A stretch of DNA of 6,337 bases from VBDM01 sp049663805 (GTDB lineage Bacteria > Pseudomonadota > Gammaproteobacteria > Burkholderiales > SG8-39). Below, one piece after another: positions 1-5,989 of the stretch; position 1 is the first letter of the stretch; each line of letters opens with the position of its first letter. The notes under the pieces were generated by a model that ran no database searches, was not told the origin of the DNA, and saw nothing but the letters and a program-made list of their open reading frames with translations. Made by a program: the position numbers and the translations under genes. The stretch is from the NCBI GenBank assembly GCA_049663805.1, contig JBATEB010000101.1, positions 1-6,337 of the forward strand, given 5' to 3'.

Positions 1-764
1 GCAATGGTGTTTCCATTCACGTTGCCGCGGAATTCCGCACCGCCGGCCAGAAACGCGATTCGATTGCCGTTCAGGCTGCCTCTGGAGATCGGCGAGACGA
101 TGTTACCCGTGGTGAGCGTTCCGGAAATCTTCTGGAATTCCTGCTTGAGCGCGAGCTCGCCTCGGGGTGTTTTCCATTTTCCCTCGACCCGGGCGGGCAC
201 GATCCAGAGATAGGCCGTGCAATACGTATCGCAGCCCAGCTCGAGAGTCTGGTCCGGTTCCCATTCGCCCATGCGAAAGGTGTTCGAGACGATGCGGGTA
301 CCGGGCTTGAGGGACAGGATGGTCGGGCGTAGCCTCAGGTTGAGCTCGGTCAGCAGGAACATCGTGATTACGGTGGCGCGGGACAGATCGGTCTTGAAAA
401 TGTCGGCTTCGACGAAGGTTGCCTTGTCGCCGGTTCCGGCCTTGGCGGCGTTGCGCCTGGACAGAGCGACCATGTCGGGGTTGAATTCAACGCCAAGCGC
501 GCGCGCGCCGCGCTTCGCGGCCGTGATCACCGTGCGGCCGTCGCCCGAGCCGAGATCCATGACGTAATCCTTGGGCGTCACCTTCGCCATGTCGAGCATC
601 CTGTCGACCAGATCCTGCGGCGAGGGCACCCACACCACGTCCTTGCCCGACTGGCCGACTTCGGGCGTGAATTCCGCGTTCGGCGCCTGAGCCTGCGCGC
701 ACACGGCCGTGGCGGAAAAAACCAGCGCGGAGGTCCATCGAACGGCGGAACGCAAGGTACTCAT
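1..764 (-). CDS. Exported class I SAM-dependent methyltransferase (FAM173-like core), 3' end outside window
   Basis: 254 residues are visible without a stop; the gene continues past position 1. The ATG at 764 is supported by TGGAG (773-777), 8 nt upstream. Residues 1-23 look like a Sec signal peptide: a basic n-region (R5, R9), a hydrophobic stretch 10-21 and a VCA|QA cleavage site. The methyltransferase fold follows: VWVPSP (44-49), SAM-binding motif I MDLGSGDGR (69-77), the ribose-binding acidic residue in GVEFNP (E93), an acidic residue in FVEADIF (D121), and LKPGTRIVSNTF (152-163). The VPS...DLGSGDGR...GVExNP pattern resembles FAM173/ATPSC-KMT and DOT1-like lysine methyltransferases, but substrate and true family are inference. 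After about residue 195 comes a Gly-rich, beta-prone tail with repeated G-x-(L/I) units. Odd point: export would place a SAM-dependent enzyme in the periplasm, where SAM is not expected. It lies 174 bp downstream of the pilin on the same strand; co-transcription is possible but unproven. Confidence 0.85.
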   Translation of the reverse strand, partial: MSTLRSAVRWTSALVFSATAVCAQAQAPNAEFTPEVGQSGKDVVWVPSPQDLVDRMLDMAKVTPKDYVMDLGSGDGRTVITAAKRGARALGVEFNPDMVALSRRNAAKAGTGDKATFVEADIFKTDLSRATVITMFLLTELNLRLRPTILSLKPGTRIVSNTFRMGEWEPDQTLELGCDTYCTAYLWIVPARVEGKWKTPRGELALKQEFQKISGTLTTGNIVSPISRGSLNGNRIAFLAGGAEFRGNVNGNTI

Positions 765-938
765 GATTCTTTCTCCAGAGTTGGGGTAGGGGGATCGAAA
801 AGCGTTTCAGGCTGCGTAGACGCGGGCCGGGAACGCTCTGCACTCGGTTCCGCGCGGTCAGGGCCGGCCTGCGGCGGCGTAATCTTCGATGCTCGGATTC
901 GGGGCGGTCGGGATAATGGACCCGCCCGGGGCAGATCG

Positions 939-1412
939 TCAACCCTTGCAGGTAGCCGGGAGAAATTGCGCGGGCACGTCCGTGCCGTCCGCCTGGGAGC
1001 CGCAGCGCCACCGTCGGACCTGGACTCCGGTACTGGACGGGAGATTTCCGGTGTTGTCGAGGGGCGCCAAGGTCAAATTGTGAAAATCGATCCGCAGGTC
1101 GTTGAATCCCCGCAGCGAAACCTCGATCGTTCCAAAATCGTCGACAATATTCACCGAGTCTACATAGGTGGACGCGTTGCTGGTGATTTCGCAGCCCCAG
1201 TTGCCCGGGGTGGGCGGGTCGCCGCCCGAGATGTAGATCTCCGAAACCGTGTTCTTGCACGGGCCGGCCGCCAGCATCGCCTCGGAAACCTTGACGCGCG
1301 CCGTGTTGAGGCGAACGCTCGGCAAGACCATTGCCGCCAGCACCCCGATGATCATGGTGACGAGCATGACTTCGATGATCGTAAACCCGGCTTGGCTTCT
1401 GATTTTCCGCAT
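939..1412 (-). CDS. Type IV pilin (class IVa, PilA/PilE-like)
   Basis: 157-residue prepilin. The short basic leader MRKIRSQAG ends in Gly9 and is followed by F10 and E14 (mature Phe1 and Glu5). This is the prepilin-peptidase cleavage and N-methylation signature. A hydrophobic alpha-1 helix follows (10-30, containing IIGVLAAMVLP) with the usual helix-breaking Pro31. The four cysteines suggest two disulfides: C52-C74, the latter in NWGCE, and C137-C155. The second pair encloses the C-terminal D-region and ends in LPATCKG, as in classical pilins. Full length for the family. ATG 1412 was chosen over in-frame 1451 because it gives a normal short leader, has AAGGAA (1423-1428) 10 nt upstream, and lies downstream of a sigma-54 promoter whose predicted transcript start is near 1436. 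The product should be assembled into pili by machinery encoded elsewhere. Whether it is the major or a minor pilin cannot be told from this window. Confidence 0.9.
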   Translation of the reverse strand: MRKIRSQAGFTIIEVMLVTMIIGVLAAMVLPSVRLNTARVKVSEAMLAAGPCKNTVSEIYISGGDPPTPGNWGCEITSNASTYVDSVNIVDDFGTIEVSLRGFNDLRIDFHNLTLAPLDNTGNLPSSTGVQVRRWRCGSQADGTDVPAQFLPATCKG

Positions 1413-1446
1413 AGATATGCCGTTCCTTGTCCCCGTTCCGCATGAG

Positions 1447-1463
1447 CGCAAGCGCCGTGCCAG
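1447..1463 (-). promoter_or_regulatory. Sigma-54 (RpoN) -24/-12 promoter of the pilin gene
   Basis: Read on the minus strand, 1462 to 1448 is TGGCACGGCGCTTGC, preceded by C. This matches the sigma-54 consensus YTGGCACG-N4-TTGC at every specified position, with the required GG-N10-GC spacing. Counting 12 nt from the -12 C puts the transcript start near 1436, giving a leader of about 24 nt that contains the Shine-Dalgarno sequence of the pilin ATG at 1412. Sigma-54 control through PilS/PilR is established for pilA in several Proteobacteria. The site itself is seen directly; its use here is inferred. Confidence 0.85.
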
Positions 1464-1487
1464 GTCTGCCGCGTCAGACTAAGCCTC

Positions 1488-1502
1488 TGATATCAATTAT
1501 CA
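1488..1502. promoter_or_regulatory. AT-rich inverted repeat TGATA-N5-TATCA in the divergent pilin/cNMP-protein region
   Basis: A perfect 5+5 bp inverted repeat with a 5-bp spacer sits in a local AT-rich island (about 1486-1504) inside a GC-rich 283-bp intergenic region (1413-1695). On the minus strand it also reads as a tandem TTGATA-A / TTGATA-T repeat. It lies about 26 bp upstream of the -24 box of the pilin promoter. It could bind an activator, a repressor or a DNA-bending protein; an exact IHF consensus was not found. The rest of the intergenic region shows only small GC-rich palindromes (for example GCCCGGGC at 1547-1554) and no convincing gene. Confidence 0.35.
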
Positions 1503-1695
1503 AACAGGCGAAGTCCCGCGGCAAGCTCAGGATGGGGGGGTGCGGCGCCCGGGCTCAAATTGGGCCAAAACTGACGCTGCGGGAATATCACTTGCAGGCG
1601 CTATCGCCGGGGTTCTCCCGCCCGCCCCCTGGTCTGCGGACCCGCGACGCGAAGGCGGCCACAGGGCAGAATGTCGGACAGCAAGGGACGGGAAA

Positions 1696-2541
1696 ATGAC
1701 TGACTTGGATTTCAGCCGGCCGGCGAAGCGCTCGATCTACGATCCGGCGATGGCCATGGAGTTCTTCGGATCCGTCGGAAAACCTCAATCCGTCGCCCAG
1801 GGCACCACCCTTTTTTCCGAGACCGAAAAAAGCAACCGGCTGCTCCTGAAGCGCGACAAGATGTACCTCCTGGTGGAGGGCGAGGTGAGCCTGATCGCGA
1901 AGAACAGCTTGCTCGGCACCTTGAAGAGGGGCGAGATATTCGGCGAGATGGCTTCGATCAGCCAGACACCCCGCAGCGCGACCGCCGTGGCGAACGTGCC
2001 GTGCCGCGTCATCGCGCTCGACGACAGGCAGTTTCGGGCTGCCTTGCAGAAAATGCCCGAGTTCGCCCTCATGCTGATGAGCGTCATGATCGGGCGCATT
2101 CGCGACGCAATAGGCCGGTTGCGGCCGGGCGGCGCGCCTTCGACGTCCGCGCAGAAGGAATCCACCGTTTTCGACAAGGCCGCGATCCAGATTCTCGCGC
2201 GGGCGCTCGAGCAGACCCGGGCCAGCTACGAACGCAATGCCGTGGTCGTCAGAGAGGGCCAGCCCGGAGTTCTGATGTACGTCGTTCTGGAGGGCCGCCT
2301 CGCCGTTACCATCAAGGGCAGGCTGGTCGAAAGAATCGGACCCGGCGGCGTGTTCGGCGAAATGGCGCTGGTCGAGCGCACGCCGCGCCTCGCGACCGTC
2401 ACTGCGGAAACCGCGTGCTCGCTGCTCGCCGTCGGACGCAATACCTTCCTCGATCTCATCAAGGCGAGCCCGGATTTCGCCGTATCGCTCCTGGGCGCGG
2501 TCGGCGAGCGCGCGCGGTCCATCGCTTCGTACCGCGCTTAG
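1696..2541 (+). CDS. Tandem cyclic-nucleotide-binding domain protein without effector domain
   Basis: 281 residues. ATG 1696 has AAGGGA (1683-1688) 7 nt upstream; the open frame back to 1540 has no such support. Two cNMP-binding (CAP_ED) domains fill the protein. The first (about 24-135) has the phosphate-binding cassette FGEMASISQTPRSATAVA (82-99), the second (about 165-275) FGEMALVERTPRLATVTA (220-237). Both keep the Gly-Glu that contacts the ribose (E84, E222) and the Arg that contacts the cyclic phosphate (R93, R231), with spacing like that of the PKA regulatory subunit. A low-complexity linker (about 143-155) joins the domains. There is no C-terminal helix-turn-helix, kinase, cyclase or membrane segment, so this is not a CRP-type transcription factor. 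It probably works by ligand-dependent contact with a partner; partner and ligand (cAMP or cGMP) are unknown. Similar two-domain proteins are, from recall, widespread in Burkholderiales. It is divergent from the pilin and convergent with the DUF1993 gene (51-bp gap). Confidence 0.88.
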   Translation: MTDLDFSRPAKRSIYDPAMAMEFFGSVGKPQSVAQGTTLFSETEKSNRLLLKRDKMYLLVEGEVSLIAKNSLLGTLKRGEIFGEMASISQTPRSATAVANVPCRVIALDDRQFRAALQKMPEFALMLMSVMIGRIRDAIGRLRPGGAPSTSAQKESTVFDKAAIQILARALEQTRASYERNAVVVREGQPGVLMYVVLEGRLAVTIKGRLVERIGPGGVFGEMALVERTPRLATVTAETACSLLAVGRNTFLDLIKASPDFAVSLLGAVGERARSIASYRA

Positions 2542-2592
2542 GGAGGCGGCGGCTTCCGCGCGCCGATGGCGGATGCGCCCCCAGAGCGGGTC

Positions 2593-3099
2593 TTAGGGGT
2601 TTCCGATGTAGTCGCGCTTGCCGATCTCTACGCCGTTGTGACGAAGGATGTCGTACGCCGTAACAACATGAAAGTAGAAGTTCGGCAGCGCTTGGCCGAG
2701 CAGGTACTGCATTCCCTTCCAGTCGACTTCACGCGCACCGAGTTTCAGGTGGATGTTCTTTTCCTCGCTGCCGTCGATCTGCGCGGGCTTGATCGTCTCG
2801 ATGAAGGCGACAGTCTTGGCAATCCTCGCCTTGAGTTCCGCGAAGGTTTCCTCGGTGTCATCGTGCTTGGGCACCTCGACACCGGCCAGGCGCGCCACCG
2901 CGCCTTTGGCGGTATCGCAGGCAATCTGCACCTGGCGCTTCATCGGCAACATGTCGGGGTAGAGCCTGAAGTGAGTCAAGACCGCAGGCTCGATCTTCTT
3001 CGCTTCGATGTGAGCCTGCGCCTTGTCGAGGATAGCGGAGAGGTTCTTGAGTATGTTCACCATACGCGGCGCGCTTGCCTGGTACATCGAGATATTCAC
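2593..3099 (-). CDS. DUF1993 family protein (DinB-like helical bundle)
   Basis: 168 residues, full length for the family and ending GKRDYIGNP. Diagnostic blocks are SMYQAS (4-9), the helix NILKNLSAILDKAQAH (15-30), PDMLPMKRQVQIACDTAK (48-65), ARLAGVEVP, and NFYFHVVTAYDILRHNGV (140-157). DUF1993 proteins are small soluble proteins related to the DinB/YfiT superfamily; no biochemical activity is established. Conserved histidines (H43, H144, H154) might bind metal, but this is inference. The start is GTG at 3099, because GGAGG lies 6 nt upstream. The in-frame ATG at 3087 would be 18 nt away and would cut into the conserved N-terminus. It lies 49 bp downstream of the second EAL gene on the same strand and may be the last gene of that transcription unit. 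Confidence 0.9.
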   Translation of the reverse strand: MNISMYQASAPRMVNILKNLSAILDKAQAHIEAKKIEPAVLTHFRLYPDMLPMKRQVQIACDTAKGAVARLAGVEVPKHDDTEETFAELKARIAKTVAFIETIKPAQIDGSEEKNIHLKLGAREVDWKGMQYLLGQALPNFYFHVVTAYDILRHNGVEIGKRDYIGNP

Positions 3100-3105
3100 G
3101 GGGAG

Positions 3106-3110
3106 CCTCC
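3106..3110 (-). promoter_or_regulatory. Shine-Dalgarno GGAGG fixing the GTG start of the DUF1993 gene
   Basis: On the minus strand GGAGG is followed by 6 nt and then GTG at 3099. The spacing is near ideal for GTG and too long for the next ATG (3087). Confidence 0.7.
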
Positions 3111-3148
3111 GGAACGAAAAGCGGGGCGCGTATTCTACTCCGCGGGCG

Positions 3149-4438
3149 CTAGGCCTGGAGGTTGCTCACCCCGAACGCAAGATCCTCTCCGGCGAGCGTC
3201 GCGAAGTCGAGATCGGCACACAATACCTGCTGCGCGCGGTCATCGAACGCCTCGAAAGCGAAGGAGAGGGTCACGCAGAGCTTGGGGCCGCTGACCGAAA
3301 GGTAGGGCCGCGTGATCTGCGCCTTCGCCGGAGATTCGATCGCCCGGCGGAAGTACGACTTGGTCTGCCAATCGGTTCCTTCCGTGGGTTGCACCAGTTC
3401 GTACCGCGGGTCGCAGTCGCGCACCCTGCGCTCGCTCTCGACGTTCGCGCCGATCTGCAAGCCGTCGCTTCCGATCAGGTAGCAGCGCCACGCGCAGGGA
3501 AGCTTCAGGATCACTTGCACCGCCTGAGGGAACTCCGTCCCCAGGGACAGGTCCTGGACCGCGTTCTTGAGCGCAGCCAGATACGGCTCCAGCCGCCTCT
3601 GCTGCCGTTTCTGAAACTCGGCAATATCGGTCCGATAGCCTTCGATCAGCCGGCCGAACACTTCGCGACACGCGATCTCCGGCGGCAGCGAGTCGCCTCC
3701 CGCGGCGAAGTAGTTGCCCTGCACCAGATCGGCGTTGGCGTCGACCGCGCAAAGCGCCTCGGCTTCGGTTTCGATCCCTTCCACGCAAACGATCGCGCCC
3801 GCTTCGTGCAGAACCGAGATGATCCCGGTGAACATGCGGCGCGCGAGAGGCTCGACCGCGACCCGGCGCGTCATCTCGCGGTCGATCTTGACGATGTCGG
3901 GCTTCAGCCGCCAGATGCGGTCGAAGTTCGAGTATCCCGCCCCGAAATCGTCGATCACTATCAGGCAACCGAGAGTGCGATAGTGCTCGATCGCGTCCGT
4001 CAGGCGGGTTTCGTCGTCGAACGGGGTCTCGATCAGTTCCACCGCCACCCGATGCGTGGGGAAGGCGTTTGATTTGAGCATTTCCGCAAAGAATGCGCCG
4101 AACCTGCGGCCTTCGCTGGCGACGTGCGGATCGACGTTGAGAAACAGCCAACTGCGATCTTCACCGAGCCTGATGAAGTTGCGGACGTGCAGGGCTCTGC
4201 ACTGTCGATCGAGGAGAATGCGCGCCTCGCCGTGCGGCGCCTTGCTGAACAGTTCGATCGGCGGAACCTGTCTGCCACGCGAGTCGATCGCCCGGATCAG
4301 CCCCTCGTACCCCACGGCGCGTCGATGGGCAATGCTGTAGATCGCCTGGAAGTGGCTGAAAAGGCGATACTCTTGACGCTCGCCGCTTTCTTGCGCCGAG
4401 CGAAACTTCTCAAGATCCGGTGGAAGAGCATCCACCAT
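3149..4438 (-). CDS. EAL-domain c-di-GMP phosphodiesterase with C-terminal PDC/YkuI_C-like sensor (downstream paralog)
   Basis: 429 residues from ATG 4438; GTG 4444, two codons upstream, is an alternative. A GGAG lies 11 nt before the ATG, and the start aligns with that of the upstream paralog. The EAL domain spans about 25-245 and keeps all residues expected for hydrolysis of c-di-GMP to pGpG: E45 (in the EAL position, here EGL), N101 (FLNVDP), E134/E137 (ELIE), D163/D164 (IDDFGAGYSN), K184 (VKID), E220 (VEGIE) and Q240 (QGNYF). It has FQAI where FQPI is usual. A helical linker (about 265-300) leads to a Cache/PDC-like domain (about 300-425) with YFRRAIESP, ITRPYLS, LCVTLS and VLCADLDFATL, arranged as in Bacillus YkuI. 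No membrane segment, so cytoplasmic. The 128-bp gap to the upstream paralog holds only a weak sigma-70-like pair (TTGATT at 4523-4528, TATGGC at 4501-4506, 16-nt spacer) and a palindrome ACTTAAGT (4481-4488). It is probably co-transcribed with its paralog. Confidence 0.92.
   Translation of the reverse strand: MVDALPPDLEKFRSAQESGERQEYRLFSHFQAIYSIAHRRAVGYEGLIRAIDSRGRQVPPIELFSKAPHGEARILLDRQCRALHVRNFIRLGEDRSWLFLNVDPHVASEGRRFGAFFAEMLKSNAFPTHRVAVELIETPFDDETRLTDAIEHYRTLGCLIVIDDFGAGYSNFDRIWRLKPDIVKIDREMTRRVAVEPLARRMFTGIISVLHEAGAIVCVEGIETEAEALCAVDANADLVQGNYFAAGGDSLPPEIACREVFGRLIEGYRTDIAEFQKRQQRRLEPYLAALKNAVQDLSLGTEFPQAVQVILKLPCAWRCYLIGSDGLQIGANVESERRVRDCDPRYELVQPTEGTDWQTKSYFRRAIESPAKAQITRPYLSVSGPKLCVTLSFAFEAFDDRAQQVLCADLDFATLAGEDLAFGVSNLQA
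3864..3906. repeat. 43-bp direct repeat inside paralogous EAL genes, copy 1
   Basis: Identical over 43 bp to 5313-5355, offset 1449 bp. It encodes the segment around the conserved LKPDIVKIDREMTRR. Similarity continues on both sides with scattered mostly silent differences. It is a by-product of the gene duplication, not an independent element. Confidence 0.9.
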
Positions 4439-4567
4439 GTTCACGGTGCTCCCGGAGATCCGCAGAAACCTTCTACGCGTACTTAAGTGCGGGACAGTAT
4501 GCCATACGGCGCTGCCCGGATGAATCAAGACGCCGCGGAGCGTGTCGTATTGCCGGCCGACGCGGGG

Positions 4568-5890
4568 TCAGGCTGCGCTCGAGGGAATCGCGCCCATCCT
4601 CGGTTCCCGTGCCCCCTTGGTGAGGCCGAAGGCGAAATCGTCCCCCGCCAAAGCGCCGAAATCGAGGTCCGCGCAAAGCACGTGATACAAGCCGTTCAAA
4701 GAGAGGGCGTACGACAGGGTGACGCAGAGCTTGGGTCCGGCGGCGGAGAGGTAGGGCCTCGTGATCTGGACCTTTCCCGGCTCTTCGATAGCCCTGCGAA
4801 AGAACGGCTTGGTCTGCCAATTGGTTCCGGTCCCCGGCCTCATCGGTTTCATGCGCCGGTCGCGCGAGCCGCCGCTTCGATCGGCATCGGCACTGGCACC
4901 GATCTGGCGGCCGTCGGATGCAACGAGGTAGCAGCGTTCCGTGCACTCGAGCCGCAGGAGCGCCCGTACGGCAGCCGAGCGATCTGCGCCGCCCGACAGC
5001 GCCAGCACGGCGTCGGAGAACGCCGCGATATAAGGCTCGATTCGGGAGCGGCGCTGGTGGCGAAACTCGGACATTTCGGCGCGGAAATTCCTCAACAACC
5101 GGTCGAACAATTCGTCGCACGAGTGCGCCGCAGGACGCTGCGTCGCAGGCGGGGCGAAGTAGTTGCCCTGCATCAGATCGGCGTCGGCATCGGTCGCACA
5201 CAACGCCTCCGCTTCGGTCTCAATCCCCTCGACGCAAACCAGCGCACCCGCCTCGTGCAGCACCGACACGATCCCGCTGAACATGCGACGGGCAAGCGGT
5301 TCGACCGTCACGCGGCGCGTCATCTCGCGGTCGATCTTGACGATGTCGGGCTTCAATCGCCAGATGCGGTCGAAATTCGAATAACCCGCGCCGAAATCGT
5401 CGATCACGATCAGACAGCCGAGCTCGCGGTAATGCTCGATCGCGGCGGGCAGGCGCTTCTCGTCCTCGAACGGAGTCTCGATCAGCTCCACCGCCACGCG
5501 GTGGGGAGGCAGGCCGTTTTCCTTGAGCATCTGGGCAAAGGAACCGAGCGGTTTGCCCTTCACTGCGACGAAAGGGTCGACGTTGAGGAAAAGCCAGTTA
5601 TCCCATTCGCCCAGGTGCTGGAAGTTGCGCACATGTACGGCCCGGCACTGGCGGTCGAGCTGCATGCGCGCCACGCCCGCCGGCGCCGTTGCCAGCAGCT
5701 CGGTGGCCGAGTAAGCCCTTCCATCCGGACCGGTCCCGCGCACCAGGCCTTCGTAGCCCACCGGTCGCCGGTGGGCGAAACTGAATACCGGCTGGAAAAC
5801 CGTGGACAAGCGGAATTCGAGGCGCGCACCCCCCGCTCCCTCGACGAAAAACGCCTCGGGAGGCGGTGGAGCCGGGTCTGTCTTCGCCAA
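4568..5890 (-). CDS. EAL-domain c-di-GMP phosphodiesterase with C-terminal PDC/YkuI_C-like sensor (upstream paralog)
   Basis: 440 residues from a TTG start at 5890, chosen because GAGGAGGAG (5893-5901) lies just upstream. The longer frame to ATG 5998 runs across a sigma-54-like promoter and has no good ribosome site. A Pro-rich N-terminus (6-11) precedes the EAL domain (about 27-247). Catalytic set complete: E47 (YEGL), N103 (FLNVDP), E135/E138 (ELIE), D164/D165 (IDDFGAGYSN), K185 (VKID), E221 (VEGIE), Q241 (QGNYF). It should hydrolyse c-di-GMP to pGpG. The C-terminal sensor (about 300-425) carries YLVASDGRQIGAS, NWQTKPFFRRAIEEPG, ITRPYLS, LCVTLSYA and VLCADLDFGAL, matching the other copy. 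The ligand is unknown. The protein is nearly identical to its paralog across the EAL core (roughly 145-245) but differs in the N-terminus, linker and sensor. No GGDEF partner and no membrane segment. It is the first gene of the likely EAL-EAL-DUF1993 unit. Confidence 0.92.
   Translation of the reverse strand: MAKTDPAPPPPEAFFVEGAGGARLEFRLSTVFQPVFSFAHRRPVGYEGLVRGTGPDGRAYSATELLATAPAGVARMQLDRQCRAVHVRNFQHLGEWDNWLFLNVDPFVAVKGKPLGSFAQMLKENGLPPHRVAVELIETPFEDEKRLPAAIEHYRELGCLIVIDDFGAGYSNFDRIWRLKPDIVKIDREMTRRVTVEPLARRMFSGIVSVLHEAGALVCVEGIETEAEALCATDADADLMQGNYFAPPATQRPAAHSCDELFDRLLRNFRAEMSEFRHQRRSRIEPYIAAFSDAVLALSGGADRSAAVRALLRLECTERCYLVASDGRQIGASADADRSGGSRDRRMKPMRPGTGTNWQTKPFFRRAIEEPGKVQITRPYLSAAGPKLCVTLSYALSLNGLYHVLCADLDFGALAGDDFAFGLTKGAREPRMGAIPSSAA
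5313..5355. repeat. 43-bp direct repeat inside paralogous EAL genes, copy 2
   Basis: Identical to 3864-3906; see that copy. It is long enough and close enough (1449 bp) to allow recombination that would leave a single in-frame chimeric EAL gene, since the repeats lie in the same reading frame. Confidence 0.9.
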
Positions 5891-5892
5891 TG

Positions 5893-5901
5893 CTCCTCCT
5901 C
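5893..5901 (-). promoter_or_regulatory. Strong Shine-Dalgarno GAGGAGGAG deciding a TTG start
   Basis: Minus-strand GAGGAGGAG sits immediately upstream of TTG 5890, with AGGAGG 4 nt from the start codon. No ATG or GTG in the same frame is better placed, so TTG is the preferred start of the upstream EAL gene. Confidence 0.65.
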
Positions 5902-5940
5902 TAGGTAGGCTCGCGGGTACGGGTGCCGCCTGAAAACGCC

Positions 5941-5955
5941 GCAAAGAGCATGCCA
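5941..5955 (-). promoter_or_regulatory. Sigma-54-like -24/-12 promoter of the upstream EAL gene
   Basis: On the minus strand 5955 to 5941 reads TGGCATGCTCTTTGC. Against the consensus TGGCACG-N4-TTGC there is one mismatch (T for C in the -24 element), with exact GG-N10-GC spacing. The flanking Y and W positions are not met. The predicted transcript start is near 5929, giving a 39-nt leader that includes the GAGGAGGAG ribosome site. The site is visible in the sequence; function is inferred from spacing and position. Confidence 0.6.
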
Positions 5956-5989
5956 CGCATAGCGGCCCCCAGGTGCCGGATTCCGCGAC

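Noticed and set aside
696..704. Lipobox around C22 of the methyltransferase signal peptide
   Set aside because: The residues before the cysteine are T-A-V; valine at -1 does not fit the lipobox, whereas VCA|QA is a good signal peptidase I site.
902..927. Hairpin GGGCGG/CCGCCC after the pilin gene as a terminator
   Set aside because: Short stem with a bulge next to it and no T-run on either strand; in such GC-rich DNA this arises easily.
487..1443. 318-codon minus-strand open frame across the pilin and methyltransferase genes
   Set aside because: It is an alternative frame of two genes with clear motifs in another frame; its translation is low-complexity and Arg/Gly-rich.
1534..1540. Run of seven G in the divergent intergenic region as a phase-variation tract
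   Set aside because: Too short to be convincing and not within a core promoter spacer that I can define.
1581..1596. Sigma-54-like GG-N10-GC with TTGCA on the plus strand before the cNMP gene
   Set aside because: The -12 half is good but the -24 half (CGGGAAT) matches at only three of seven positions, and it lies 100 bp from the start codon.
1540..1695. N-terminal extension of the cNMP-domain protein
   Set aside because: No ribosome site at 1540 and no recognisable domain in the extension; AAGGGA before ATG 1696 and the usual family N-terminus favour the shorter form.
1717..1737. PKA-type inhibitor/substrate motif (RPAKRSI) at the N-terminus of the cNMP protein
   Set aside because: It lacks the R-R-x-S spacing, and no PKA-like kinase partner is known for this bacterial family.
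3023..4072. 349-codon plus-strand open frame opposite the DUF1993 and downstream EAL genes
   Set aside because: Spans two well-supported minus-strand genes and their spacer; no domain and no ribosome site.
4489..4504. Sigma-54-like TGGCAT...GC upstream of the downstream EAL gene (minus strand)
   Set aside because: Spacing is GG-N11-GC, one base too long, and the -12 element lacks TTGC.
4487..5908. 473-codon plus-strand open frame opposite the upstream EAL gene
   Set aside because: Antisense shadow of a GC-rich gene: Arg/Ala/His-rich translation with no recognisable domain, while the minus strand encodes a complete EAL protein.
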